NCBI GenBank assembly: GCA_030749225.1
Contig: JASMKO010000060.1
Location: 34,084-98,083 of the forward strand
Length of the DNA: 64,000 nt
Source of the DNA: Verrucomicrobiota bacterium
Lineage (GTDB): Bacteria > Verrucomicrobiota > Verrucomicrobiia > Limisphaerales > UBA1096
Direction of reading: 5' to 3'
The translations under genes were made by a program, and so were the position numbers. Below are positions 28,234 through 37,485 of the stretch, piece by piece; position 1 is the stretch's first letter, and the number at the start of each line of letters is the position of its first letter. The notes beneath the pieces are model-generated. The model did no database searches and was not told the origin of the DNA. It saw nothing but the letters and a program-made list of their open reading frames with translations.

Positions 28234-29613
28234 ATGTTTGAGAAAATACTGGTTGCCAACCGCGGAGAGATTGCCGTCCGGGTCATCCGCGCCTGCAGGG
28301 AGCTTAACATCCGCACCGTAGCCGTCTACTCGGAGGTGGACGCCAATTCCATGCACGCCCAGATGGCTGACGAGGCGATCTGCATCGGCGGGGCCGCCAG
28401 CAACGACAGTTACTTACGCATCGACCGCATCATCGCCGCCGCCGAGGTCAAGGACGTTGATGCCATCCACCCCGGCTACGGGTTTCTCTCTGAGAATGCC
28501 CACTTCGCCGAAGTGTGCGAAAGCTGCAACATTCGCTTTATCGGGCCGAAATCCGCCGCGATGAACGCTCTTGAGGACAAGGCGCTCAGCCGCGAATTGG
28601 CCCGCAAGGCCGGTGTGCCGATTCCCCCTGGCTCCAAGGATGTCATCGACACTGAGCAGGAGGCGCTGAAGATTGCGAAGGACATCGGCTACCCGGTGAT
28701 GATCAAGGCTGTGGCAGGCGGCGGTGGCAAGGGCATGCGCACCGCGCACAGCGACATCTCCCTCGTCAAGGGCTACCACACCGCCCGCAGCGAGGCGGAG
28801 AAAGCCTTCAGCAACAGCGGGGTCTACATCGAGAAATTCATCGAGAATCCGCGCCACATCGAATTCCAGATTCTGGGTGACGGCAAGGGCAACATCATCC
28901 ACCTCGGCGAGCGAGACTGCTCCATCCAGCGCCGCAACCAGAAGCTCATCGAGGAAACCCCGTCACCCCTGCTCGAGAAGCACAAGAAACTGCGCACCCA
29001 GATGGGCAAGGCCGCCGTGCGTATCGCCCAGCAGGCCGAGTACTCCAACGCCGGCACTGTCGAGTTCATCGTCGACGACAAGGGCAACTACTATTTCCTT
29101 GAGGTCAACAAACGTATTCAGGTTGAGCACCCGATCACCGAGGAGGTTACCGGTATCGATCTCATCAAGCAGCAGATTCTTGTGGCCATGGGGGAACCGC
29201 TCAAGCTCTCGCAGAGTGACATCAAGATCAACGGCCACGCCATCGAGTGTCGCATCAACGCCGAGGACCCGTGGAACGATTTTCGACCCAGCCCCGGCAA
29301 GATCGAGATGTACTTTGCCCCCGGCGGACGCGGCGTGCGTCTCGACAGCCACGCCTACGCCGGCTACACCATCCCGACCCATTACGACTCCATGATTGCC
29401 AAGCTGATCACCTACGGCACCAGCCGCCGCGACGCCATGGACAAGATGAATCGAGCCCTGAAGGAATACATCATCAAGGGGATCAAGACGACCATTCCCT
29501 TTGAGAGGGCTGTCCTCCAAGACCCCGAGTTTTGCCGTGGTGTTTACTCCACCAACTTCGTTGAGGACCTCCTCGGCGGTGGCCGACGTGAACTCATCCA
29601 GGAAAAGGCCTGA
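28234..29613 (+). CDS. accC: Acetyl-CoA carboxylase biotin carboxylase subunit
   Basis: A 459-residue ATP-grasp enzyme that carboxylates biotin on AccB with bicarbonate and ATP. Hallmarks: [31 protein letters not shown], the glycine-rich lid [59 protein letters not shown] and ECRINAEDP. In the last catalytic segment most homologues have MNTR or MNPR where this protein has VNKR, a small but visible deviation. An AGGA sequence 8 bp upstream supports ATG 28234. It is the second gene of accB-accC and converges on the sialidase-like gene with a 42-bp gap that holds a palindromic repeat. Confidence 0.96.
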   Translation: MFEKILVANRGEIAVRVIRACRELNIRTVAVYSEVDANSMHAQMADEAICIGGAASNDSYLRIDRIIAAAEVKDVDAIHPGYGFLSENAHFAEVCESCNIRFIGPKSAAMNALEDKALSRELARKAGVPIPPGSKDVIDTEQEALKIAKDIGYPVMIKAVAGGGGKGMRTAHSDISLVKGYHTARSEAEKAFSNSGVYIEKFIENPRHIEFQILGDGKGNIIHLGERDCSIQRRNQKLIEETPSPLLEKHKKLRTQMGKAAVRIAQQAEYSNAGTVEFIVDDKGNYYFLEVNKRIQVEHPITEEVTGIDLIKQQILVAMGEPLKLSQSDIKINGHAIECRINAEDPWNDFRPSPGKIEMYFAPGGRGVRLDSHAYAGYTIPTHYDSMIAKLITYGTSRRDAMDKMNRALKEYIIKGIKTTIPFERAVLQDPEFCRGVYSTNFVEDLLGGGRRELIQEKA

Positions 29614-29638
29614 TGGCTAAGGGTTAAGGCTGGCTTCT

Positions 29639-29652
29639 CTTGGCCAAGCGGG
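29639..29652. repeat. Palindromic repeat between convergent accC and sialidase-like genes
   Basis: Core CTTGGCCAAG at 29639-29648 followed by CG, in the short convergent gap. Confidence 0.8.
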
Positions 29653-29655
29653 GAA

Positions 29656-30777
29656 TCAGTCCGGTGTTTGTCCGAACCAAGCTTTCGGGATGAGGGCTGC
29701 TCTCAAGTGGATCGCTTTCCGGTTCCAGGCCGGCTCTGCGTACATGTAGGTCAGAATGGCATCTCCGTTTTTGGCGAAATGGCAGTCTAGGTTGGTGTAT
29801 TCAGCGGTTGGATGATTCCCAATAGTGCCTAGCTTACGCCATGTTTTCCCATGATCATCGGAGAACGCAGCGGTGAGCGGCGTTCGTTCGCCGAAGTGGT
29901 GATGTTTGGGCTGAAACCGGCTATTGTTCCAGAACAACACCAATCGATCCCTTCCGGGCAGTCGGCGAAGGCAGGTGCCCGACTCACCGCCTTCCAGCCC
30001 GCTGAAAACTGCCTTCGTCCAGGTTTTGCCACGATCATGTGACCGTGAAAGATACGGCCCGCCGAGTTGGGTTCGAATCGACATCAGCAATGCCCCATCC
30101 GCGATTTCGGTAACCGAGCCTTCCATGGCGCCCCGTTTTGGTAGTTCGATCATGGAGGAGCGCTGCCATGTTTGGCCTTTGTCATCGCTGAAATAACAGC
30201 CGGCTGAATTTTTTTGTCTCCACTGGTTTCCTTTCCCTCCGTGAAATGGAAGGAGCAAACGGCCTCCTGTCAATTCCATCAGGCTGCTGGCCCCGCCTTG
30301 AAGCAACTGTCCCTTGGATTGTTTCCAGATCGGCGGCATTTCCGTGAAGGTGACACCTTCATCGTCCGAGACAAACAGGCACATGGTGCTGCTGTCGCCG
30401 CCCTGATGCGCGCGTAGTGCAATCAAGTAAAGTTTACCGAACCGTGTTCTGAGGAGTGCAGGGGCCTGTACGTTCATGTCGCCTTTGGCCACATCAACCA
30501 AGCGCCTGGGCGAATGCCAGGTCAGACCATCGTCTGTGCTGATCTTGGACCAAATCGTACATAATCCGTGATCTCTACCGGCCTCTTCTCCGCGATGGTA
30601 TTTGTGATAGACCACCATCAACCGCCCTTCTGGCAGTGAAATCATGGAGGCGGTGTCGCTGCGGGGTGTGTCGGTGGTGGCCGGTTCGATGACAACGTGT
30701 CGGATAACAGGGTCGGCTGCCTGGCCAAGCGGAACCACAGCCGCTGCAATACACAAAAAGAATTGCAATCGTTTCAT
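29656..30777 (-). CDS. Secreted sialidase-like (BNR/Asp-box) protein
   Basis: 373 residues from ATG 30777; the signal peptide MKRLQFFLCIAAAVVPLGQA ends at a palindromic-repeat-encoded GQA. Asp-box repeats typical of six-bladed sialidase propellers are clear: STDDGLTW, SDDEGVTF, SDDKGQTW, SHDRGKTW and SDDHGKTW. An exo-sialidase or related glycosidase/lyase is likely, but many planctomycete and verrucomicrobial proteins of this type act on other sugars, and the sialidase arginine triad cannot be confirmed by eye. It is divergent from the 30904 gene. Confidence 0.85.
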   Translation of the reverse strand: MKRLQFFLCIAAAVVPLGQAADPVIRHVVIEPATTDTPRSDTASMISLPEGRLMVVYHKYHRGEEAGRDHGLCTIWSKISTDDGLTWHSPRRLVDVAKGDMNVQAPALLRTRFGKLYLIALRAHQGGDSSTMCLFVSDDEGVTFTEMPPIWKQSKGQLLQGGASSLMELTGGRLLLPFHGGKGNQWRQKNSAGCYFSDDKGQTWQRSSMIELPKRGAMEGSVTEIADGALLMSIRTQLGGPYLSRSHDRGKTWTKAVFSGLEGGESGTCLRRLPGRDRLVLFWNNSRFQPKHHHFGERTPLTAAFSDDHGKTWRKLGTIGNHPTAEYTNLDCHFAKNGDAILTYMYAEPAWNRKAIHLRAALIPKAWFGQTPD

Positions 30778-30903
30778 GTTGACCCGCGGATACTGCCGGT
30801 TGTGAGAAGGACGGTTCAAGAAAAACCAAAATTCTGGAGAGGTGCAAAACAACTCGACGCAGCGCTTGGCGAAGTCTACGTTTTCGCCATTCCTACAGGT
30901 AAA

Positions 30904-32001
30904 ATGAAGCTGAATTGTTTATTGTTGTTTTTGTCGTTCACCTTGGTCGCGTTTGGCCAAGCGAAGTGCGCTGACTCCTGGAAAATGGAGACCATGCTCG
31001 TTTCTATCAACGGCAAGTTTGCGGAGGTGAAAACGGCGGCTAGCGACGTGATAGCGTACAAAAATACAGATCCGCAACTGGCTATCGAGTGGGGTATGAT
31101 CCATGGGCGAAACACCGTCGTGCTGTCTGGGAAATATCTTATTTCTGACCGTATTGATATCCCGCGCCCGGGCGTCACGTTGATCATCAGTAAGGATGCC
31201 TCGATCGAGTTACGCGAAGACTCACAGCACACCGGGATTAGTTTCGGATCTTTGCGCAATCCTGGTTACTGGCAGATCGTCCCGCTGATTTACAACCAGG
31301 GTCACGACAATGTGCGGGTGATTGAATTGGGACTGATGGTTCATTCCATCTGGGACAGGAAAACCAGTGGCAAACAAACGTTTCCGATCATCTTCGACGG
31401 GCGTAATGAGGAGAAAACCTGCGAAATAAACGGCGGCATGATGCTTGTGACCGGTGCGTCCAGTCAGTCGTTTTGGCTTGTGGATTCAAAGGGTGTCGAG
31501 GTGCCGATGATCACGCTGGACGACGGGATCGATGCCGTGCTGGTGCTCGAAGGCAGCGAGGATTGCAAGCTGGGCATGATCACCAACCTCGCCCGAACAA
31601 AGGGCGGGGTCACCGGAGAGACGGTGGACTTGAACTCGCGCAGCACCGGCATCGAGGTGGAGCGTTTAATTGGCGAGCGCTCGTACGAGATCATCGACTG
31701 CAATGAAAGCCATGCGGTGGTTCAGGAGGCAGTGTTGGTGGGTGAGCCGAGAAAGCTGTTCGGTGGCGGCGCCGGTTCGGGGCCGCGATTCACCCGTCGT
31801 CCCTCCCATAAGACCCACTCACTGGACGTTAAAAAAACGACGATCCACAAGGATGTAGAAAATGTGTCGTTGCGAAAGGAACTGCCGATCTTTCCATCAG
31901 CATTGCCCAAGTTTGACATCAAGGCATCCGTCGAGGTTGTGCTCAAGGATGGTAGCAAAAAAGTCTATGACAAGACTGCAACCATCGACTTGCGGAACTG
32001 A
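30904..32001 (+). CDS. Secreted protein with pectate-lyase-like beta-helix start
   Basis: 365 residues from ATG 30904; a longer frame upstream would overlap the divergent sialidase-like gene. The signal peptide MKLNCLLLFLSFTLVAFGQA ends with the palindrome-derived FGQA. The body begins like pectate-lyase superfamily proteins (GMIHGRNTVVLSGKYLISDRI, RPGVTLIISKDASIEL) with short beta-strand turns, and ends with a basic segment and a beta-rich tail. No catalytic residues could be assigned. It is probably exported, perhaps a carbohydrate-binding or lyase-like protein. Next gene downstream is the Tat-exported DUF1501 protein after about 80 bp. Confidence 0.65.
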   Translation: MKLNCLLLFLSFTLVAFGQAKCADSWKMETMLVSINGKFAEVKTAASDVIAYKNTDPQLAIEWGMIHGRNTVVLSGKYLISDRIDIPRPGVTLIISKDASIELREDSQHTGISFGSLRNPGYWQIVPLIYNQGHDNVRVIELGLMVHSIWDRKTSGKQTFPIIFDGRNEEKTCEINGGMMLVTGASSQSFWLVDSKGVEVPMITLDDGIDAVLVLEGSEDCKLGMITNLARTKGGVTGETVDLNSRSTGIEVERLIGERSYEIIDCNESHAVVQEAVLVGEPRKLFGGGAGSGPRFTRRPSHKTHSLDVKKTTIHKDVENVSLRKELPIFPSALPKFDIKASVEVVLKDGSKKVYDKTATIDLRN

Positions 32002-32079
32002 TGGCCAAGAGCAAAACTAACCTTCATTCCTGATTCTTGCCCCTTGCAAAGTAATCACGCTTGGTACACGTTTTCCTGC

Positions 32080-33507
32080 ATGACTCAACAGGCAAATTTT
32101 AACCGACGAAATTTCCTGAAAACTACCAGTGCCGCAACCCTGGGCGCCCTGGCTGCCGGAGATCCTCGCCAAATTCTGGCAAAGGCCGGCACACAGAAAA
32201 TTGAGGCAACCGCAGACGCCATGATCGTCCTCTGGATGGGCGGTGGGATGGCCCACACGGAGACCTTTGATCCCAAGCGTTACACGCCGTACGAGAAGGG
32301 TCTCTCACCGGATCGGGTACTCAGCACATTCCCGGCTATCGATACGGTGGTGGACAATATCAAGCTGACCAAGGGGCTGGAAAACATCGGCTCCGTGATG
32401 GATCGCGGCACGCTCATCCGCACCTACAAGGCGGGCGACCTGGGGTTCATCCTGCACTCGCGCCACCAGTACCAATGGCATACCGGCTATGCGCCGCCGC
32501 TCTCGGTGGCCGCGCCACACATCGGCGCAGTGATCGCACGCACGCTTGGCTCGCGTGACCCCGCAATGCCGGCGTTTATCGACATTGGCCAACGGCTCGA
32601 CGTAGGTGAGGGCGAGGAGCTCAAGGCGTTCCACTCCGCCGGATTCCTTGGCAGCGAGTACGGCCCGTTCCACATCGCCAATGCGGATGAGGCATTGAAC
32701 ACCGTCCGCCCGCCGGAAGGCATGAGCAAGTCGCGCTTTGCCAACCGTTACAAGGCGTTCAAGAAACTGGTCGATCAAAGTCCCGTTGGCCTCGCTGGCA
32801 GTGACTACCAGAAGGAATCGCTCCTGCGCTCGCTCGACAGCGCGTATCGCCTCCTCACCTCGCCGTCCGCCAAGGCGTTCGACCTGTCGCTTGAGAAAAA
32901 GGAGCTGTTCGACATTTACAACACCGGCCAGTTCGGGCGCGGCTGCCTGTTGGCGCGGCGGCTCATTGAGGCCGGCGCACGCTTCATCGAGTTGACCACC
33001 GAGTACGTGCCGTTCCTAAACTGGGACACGCACGAGAACGGCCACACACGCCTTACGGACTTGAAGCGCCAGATCGATGCCCCGATCGCGCAGCTTGTGC
33101 TCGACCTCGAGGAGCGCGGCTTGCTCGATCGCACACTGATCGTGCTCGCCAGCGAGTTCAGCCGCGACATGCTCGTCGAGGGCAAGCCTGGCAACAAGGT
33201 GCGGGACCAGGTCAACGTGCCGGACAGGATTGATGAGATGAAGCATTACGGCATGCATCGGCACTTCACCGATGCCGGCTCGGTGTTGCTGTTTGGCGGC
33301 GGCATCAAGAAAGGCCACCTCCATGGGGCCACCGCCGACGAGCGCCCCTGCTCGACTGTTCGTGATCCGGTTGTCATCGAGGATCTGCATGCCACCCTTT
33401 ACCGGGCGATTGGCATTTCGCCGCGATTGGCTTACGAGGTGGAGCAACGCCCCTTCTATGTCACCCGCGACGGCCTCGGCAAACCGATCGACAGCCTTTA
33501 TGGTTGA
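32080..33507 (+). CDS. DUF1501 family protein, Tat-exported
   Basis: 475 residues from ATG 32080. The N-terminus NRRNFLKTTSAATLGALAAG is a twin-arginine export signal. The body matches the DUF1501 family: MIVLWMGGGMAHTETFDPK, THENGHTRLTDLKRQIDAPIAQLVLDLEERGLLDRTLIVLASEFSRD and the C-terminal DLHATLYRAIGI. DUF1501 proteins have an alkaline-phosphatase/sulfatase-like fold and are common in Planctomycetota and Verrucomicrobiota, often beside DUF1800 or DUF1549 proteins. Their substrate is not known. No DUF1549 partner is seen here. This is the last GC-rich gene before the compositional shift at about 33.5 kb. Confidence 0.92.
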   Translation: MTQQANFNRRNFLKTTSAATLGALAAGDPRQILAKAGTQKIEATADAMIVLWMGGGMAHTETFDPKRYTPYEKGLSPDRVLSTFPAIDTVVDNIKLTKGLENIGSVMDRGTLIRTYKAGDLGFILHSRHQYQWHTGYAPPLSVAAPHIGAVIARTLGSRDPAMPAFIDIGQRLDVGEGEELKAFHSAGFLGSEYGPFHIANADEALNTVRPPEGMSKSRFANRYKAFKKLVDQSPVGLAGSDYQKESLLRSLDSAYRLLTSPSAKAFDLSLEKKELFDIYNTGQFGRGCLLARRLIEAGARFIELTTEYVPFLNWDTHENGHTRLTDLKRQIDAPIAQLVLDLEERGLLDRTLIVLASEFSRDMLVEGKPGNKVRDQVNVPDRIDEMKHYGMHRHFTDAGSVLLFGGGIKKGHLHGATADERPCSTVRDPVVIEDLHATLYRAIGISPRLAYEVEQRPFYVTRDGLGKPIDSLYG

Positions 33508-33512
33508 CCCTA

Positions 33513-33528
33513 GGCCAAGCGCTTGGCC
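33513..33528. repeat. Palindromic repeat at the compositional boundary
   Basis: GGCCAAGCGCTTGGCC, a perfect 16-bp palindrome immediately after the DUF1501 gene, followed by GATTGGCCAA. It is the last copy of the family before an 8-kb stretch without one. Confidence 0.85.
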
Positions 33529-33583
33529 GATTGGCCAACAATCATGATTTCAGTTTAAGGTATTCCTTTCAAGATTTAGGTAG

Positions 33584-35425
33584 ATGAACATAAATACAAA
33601 TCCACAATTCATTAAGAGCAGAGAATTCGGCTTTTTCACAACAAGCTTGATTGTATTGCTTACAATAGCGACCGCTTCTTTAAACTCTGCAATGGGAGCA
33701 AAGCTGAAAGCTGATGACCTCTTTCGAACGGATAAACTTCTCGAGATTCAGATCAAAATGTCTCCTACAGACTGGGAAAAGCTCCGTAAAGAGAGCGACA
33801 GAAGAAACGGAGGGTTTAGCCGCTTGTTCAGTGGGAGCCGTTCAACCGGGAGTCGATTCAACCTATACAAAGCGGACATCAACATAGATGGCAAGACTAT
33901 CAAAAACATCGGCATCCGAACCAAGGGATTCATTGGATCCTTAAATCCTGAGCGCCCGTCCCTGAAGGTGAAATTTGACGAATACGTAGATCAATCTCCC
34001 ATAGAAGGGCTGGATCGTCTGACTCTCAACAACAATGTACAAGACGAATCCATTGCGAGCCAATATCTCACCTACACACTTTTTAATAAAGCCGGCGTTC
34101 CTGCCCCAAGAATTAATCACGCAACAGTCACTGTTAACGGAGAGTATCTTGGGGTGTATGCCCATGTGGAGTCGGTCAGAGGTCCCTTCATTAGGCGGCA
34201 TTTTGGGGATTACTCCGGAGAGTTATATGAAGGTACAATCGCAGATTTTTATCCGAAAGCAGTCGAAAACATCGAGGCCAAGAATAAGCAATCGAAGAAA
34301 AAACGAACTCAAGCCGTAAAACTTGCCCAAATCCTTGAGACCAAGGAAAGCTTCAAACTGGAGGAGGCAGAGAAGTGCCTCAACATCGATCAGTTCCTAA
34401 AATTTTGGGCCATGGAGACTCTGCTTGGCTTTTGGGATGGATACACCAACAACCAAAACAACTACTATGCATATTCCAGCCCGAAGGATGATGGGCGATT
34501 CCATTTCGTACCATGGGGTGCGGATGGAGCCTTCACCGAAGGAAGAGGACCTTTTAGCCGGTTTGGAGGAAATGACGACGCACCCGAATCAATTTACTCC
34601 CAGAGCATGCTCGCAAATCGCCTCTGGCACATCGACGTGATTCCTGGCCGATACAAGGCAGCACTAGAGGACATCCTTTTGAATGTCTGGAAAGAAGAGG
34701 ACATAAACAATGAGATCAACCGTATCCAATCGCTAACAAAGAACCATTTACATCCTCGGCAGGATCGTGTCGATCGGGGCGTCGATCGATTGATCTCCTT
34801 TGTTGAGGATAGGCGATCCAAGTTTGAATCAGAACTTAAGGATTGGCCTGTTAAAGTTTCCGGAGGACCGAGAATTCCGATGCATTCGGTCGAAATAGGT
34901 GAACTGAAAGGAACTTTTGAGACCGCGTGGAATGCCAACCGACTGGAAAATGTTGCAAATCATGGCAAAGCCCAGATACATCTCACCTTGAATGGAGAAC
35001 AAGTGTCATTTTCAAAACTGGGTGTCTTGGGGCAACCCGAAGAACCTCCAAGATGGTTTGGAGGAAGAGAAAGAGGGCGAGCAGAGCGAGTACGGGAACT
35101 TAACCCGACTGTTACTTTCCATGGGGTTAGTGAAAAAAACGCTCAACATCTTAGAATTACCCTGACAATTGATCGTGAAAATTTTAAACCCGGGAAAAAA
35201 GAAGTACCATTCCGGGGTTCCCTCTTGATGTTCGATCCCAATGAGAATCAAAACGGATTTGGTTTCGAAAGATTCAGGTCAATGAAGAGCCTGGCTGGTA
35301 CATTAAATCTAAACGAAGCAAAGATGGAGGAGGGAGCGCGTGTTGTCGGCGTATTAAAGACGAAGGTCAATGAAAGTCGGGGCGGATTTTTTAGAGGAGG
35401 TCGCAGCAGAGGTCCTAGACGTTAA
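33584..35425 (+). CDS. CotH-kinase-like exported protein
   Basis: 613 residues with an N-terminal hydrophobic segment (FFTTSLIVLLTIATASLNSAMGA) suggesting export. It carries the CotH pattern: a strand-rich start (LLEIQIKMSPTDWEKLRKESD), IRTKGFIGSLNPERPSLKVKFDEY, LTLNNNVQDESIASQYLTYTLFNKAG, ATVTVNGEYLGVYAHVESV, FLKFWAMETLLGFWDGY and RFHFVPWGADGAF, the last matching the metal-binding aspartate motif. It is much smaller than the 3249-7610 protein and lacks LTD modules. The C-terminus is Gly/Arg-rich (RGGFFRGGRSRGPRR). Its base composition is visibly more AT-rich than the preceding genes, so it may belong to the accessory region. Confidence 0.85.
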   Translation: MNINTNPQFIKSREFGFFTTSLIVLLTIATASLNSAMGAKLKADDLFRTDKLLEIQIKMSPTDWEKLRKESDRRNGGFSRLFSGSRSTGSRFNLYKADINIDGKTIKNIGIRTKGFIGSLNPERPSLKVKFDEYVDQSPIEGLDRLTLNNNVQDESIASQYLTYTLFNKAGVPAPRINHATVTVNGEYLGVYAHVESVRGPFIRRHFGDYSGELYEGTIADFYPKAVENIEAKNKQSKKKRTQAVKLAQILETKESFKLEEAEKCLNIDQFLKFWAMETLLGFWDGYTNNQNNYYAYSSPKDDGRFHFVPWGADGAFTEGRGPFSRFGGNDDAPESIYSQSMLANRLWHIDVIPGRYKAALEDILLNVWKEEDINNEINRIQSLTKNHLHPRQDRVDRGVDRLISFVEDRRSKFESELKDWPVKVSGGPRIPMHSVEIGELKGTFETAWNANRLENVANHGKAQIHLTLNGEQVSFSKLGVLGQPEEPPRWFGGRERGRAERVRELNPTVTFHGVSEKNAQHLRITLTIDRENFKPGKKEVPFRGSLLMFDPNENQNGFGFERFRSMKSLAGTLNLNEAKMEEGARVVGVLKTKVNESRGGFFRGGRSRGPRR

Positions 35426-35541
35426 GCAGGCTGAATAACTCTTTAAACTCCCCATTACCAGCCTACAGCGCAGCTGTAATGTTAGTGCTATCTGGAGCTA
35501 AGATATTTAAATGCTGTGAGTTACGCCCTTTCCGTTTCATT

Positions 35542-35628
35542 TTAATTACATACATGCAGCCTCAAGCCTAGCAGCATGGCCATCGCCCGCACAAAATCCA
35601 AACCATCGTATCTATCTTGTGTTTCTAG
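35542..35628 (-). pseudogene. Truncated remnant of a third acyltransferase-ankyrin gene
   Basis: Directly after the stop of the 35625-37484 gene, the minus strand encodes DRYDGLDFVRAMAMLLGLRL followed by HVCN and a stop. This matches the start of the neighbouring acyltransferase genes (RYHGLDFVRAVAMMLGVVIH) and then ends. It is a 5' stub of another tandem copy whose remaining roughly 1.8 kb is gone. Confidence 0.8.
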
Positions 35629-37484
35629 TCCAATTCTCGTTTGCCAAAAAACTTTAAACAGGCATGTGCGGTGCGCCCCTTGTAATCCTTGAGGGTCAAA
35701 TCCGCGCCTTTTTCTTTGAGCAATTTTAAGATGGCAAAATTTTTATCTGATGCCTTTTCGTCGTGAATACCTGTTTTTATCGCAGCCACATGAGCCGGAG
35801 TATGACCGTAGTCGTCTGCTATACTCATATCAGCTCCGCTATCGATAAGAAACTCCACATCCTTCAAATTGCCGGTGCGCACCGCATAAAACAACGGCGT
35901 CCGACCCACAAAATCCCGCTCGTTTACGTCGACCGATTGGTTTAGAAGAATCGGTATTGGATTATATCTTCTGTAAGGCTCCGGTAATATTGAAGCGATA
36001 TGAATAGGATTTCTGCCAAATCGATCGTTGACTCCGGTCAGCGAATCATAGGACTCCAAGAAGGCTTGATCCCTCGCTGCAAATGCTTCCGCTATTGCCT
36101 CCCTTTTCGACCCTTTCTTTATTGTATCATCAAGATACCCGCAAAGGAAAGCGATGCAAATGGACATGAGGGCAACGGGGATACTCTTTTTAACCAGACA
36201 AGATGTTTTAAAATGAACTTCATCAGGATGGCTTGAGTCCTTCCGTCTACCCATAAAATAATCACCTAAAAATGTATAACGAACACACTTGTTGTATAAG
36301 AGATACATAAAGAAGAGACTCAGGTAAAAAATAACAACTGATTTCAAGACGGCATTTCCGAATGTGATTTCTTGCGCGTACCTTGAGAAAAAGCAGGTGA
36401 ACAGGATGTGCACCCAAAATACCCAATAAGCTGAATCTGCCAAGTATCTAACATATCGGCTGGGGTTATTGAGGTATCGATGGGCCAGGCCGATAAACCC
36501 AAGGCATAATGTCCAAGAAACGGCACAACGTAAAAATACGATGATCGATTTAAACGTACTGTTTGAGAAGATTCCCTCCTGCCAAACTTGAATATTGGCG
36601 ACTTTCCATGAAGTGATATCAACGACGACATTTCTCATTAAATCATATTTCTCAGTGGGCCCATTCAGGAGAAATACGAACGGGATCGATATAAAGACAT
36701 AGAACCAACCATTTTGAGCCAGTGACTTCAGTAGCGTGATATTTTTGTACAAATAGATGCCAAAAACATAGAACCCAAAGTAATAGATCATCTCGTTGAG
36801 TTGAAAGTTAAAGTGAGATGGCCAGAACATGGGGCTTTGTAACGAAAAATGAATTGGAAATGCTAGGAGAGTAAGGATAAGAAATCCCCATTTCTGAGTG
36901 AGCGATATGCGAACCAGAGAGTTCAACAAAGAGTTGTTCTTAAACAGAAAATCCTTGCTGCCGAGTTGATGCATCAGCCAGTGTGCAAGATAAAAGAACA
37001 GCAAAAAATAGATAAACCAAAAGTGCCAAAAATTATATTCGTTAAAGACCTCCCTTTTGGTGAACGCACCCCACAATATATAACTTTTAATACGTTCAAG
37101 CACGGATGCACCATCGAAGATGTTCGTGTATGCACCCGGCCAAGTGTCATTTGTTACTAGCATGAACACAGGCATGAACAAGAAAATCCCGATCAAAAAA
37201 GGCCATAAAATCCTTTTGATACGATCCTTCATCAAAGCATTGATTCCCTTTCGTTGTAATACGAGCTCCGCAAAAAAACCCGCGAGCAGCATGAACAACT
37301 GCATCCGAAAGAAATGTATGCCCATTACCGCAAATGTATTGAGGGAATCCCTTTTATGTTCACCTGCGATCCAGTGGAATGAATTAACGTCACAAAAAAA
37401 CATAGAAATATGGAGAACGACACCCAACATCATGGCGACTGCCCTGACGAAGTCCAACCCGTGGTATCGTTCTTGTTTGTCGAT
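35625..37484 (-). CDS. Acyltransferase-3 / ankyrin-repeat fusion membrane protein (copy 2)
   Basis: A polytopic membrane protein. The first ~400 residues form an acyltransferase-3 (OafA/OpgC-type) domain with about ten membrane segments; the family's TM1 motif GLDFVRAVAMMLGVVLHIS and RMQLFMLLAGFFAEL are clear. A further hydrophobic segment (VALMSICIAFLCGYL) leads to an ankyrin-repeat tail (FGRNPIHIASILPEPYRRYN, DFVGRTPLFYAVRTGNLKDV, DDYGHTPAHVAAIKTGI). The conserved IDKQERYHGLDF begins before any ATG or GTG. TTG 37457 would remove the conserved RYHG segment, while an ATC at 37484 gives 619 residues, exactly the neighbour's length and spacing. An unusual start or translational coupling is likely; the upstream stop is 37488-37486. 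The family O-acylates sugars or lipids; the ankyrin part is probably a binding module. Confidence 0.85.
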   Translation of the reverse strand: MDKQERYHGLDFVRAVAMMLGVVLHISMFFCDVNSFHWIAGEHKRDSLNTFAVMGIHFFRMQLFMLLAGFFAELVLQRKGINALMKDRIKRILWPFLIGIFLFMPVFMLVTNDTWPGAYTNIFDGASVLERIKSYILWGAFTKREVFNEYNFWHFWFIYFLLFFYLAHWLMHQLGSKDFLFKNNSLLNSLVRISLTQKWGFLILTLLAFPIHFSLQSPMFWPSHFNFQLNEMIYYFGFYVFGIYLYKNITLLKSLAQNGWFYVFISIPFVFLLNGPTEKYDLMRNVVVDITSWKVANIQVWQEGIFSNSTFKSIIVFLRCAVSWTLCLGFIGLAHRYLNNPSRYVRYLADSAYWVFWVHILFTCFFSRYAQEITFGNAVLKSVVIFYLSLFFMYLLYNKCVRYTFLGDYFMGRRKDSSHPDEVHFKTSCLVKKSIPVALMSICIAFLCGYLDDTIKKGSKREAIAEAFAARDQAFLESYDSLTGVNDRFGRNPIHIASILPEPYRRYNPIPILLNQSVDVNERDFVGRTPLFYAVRTGNLKDVEFLIDSGADMSIADDYGHTPAHVAAIKTGIHDEKASDKNFAILKLLKEKGADLTLKDYKGRTAHACLKFFGKRELD

Positions 37485-37485
37485 G

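Noticed and set aside
30697..30903. N-terminal extension of the 30904-32001 protein
   Set aside because: It would overlap the divergent sialidase-like gene and hide a clean signal peptide starting at 30904.
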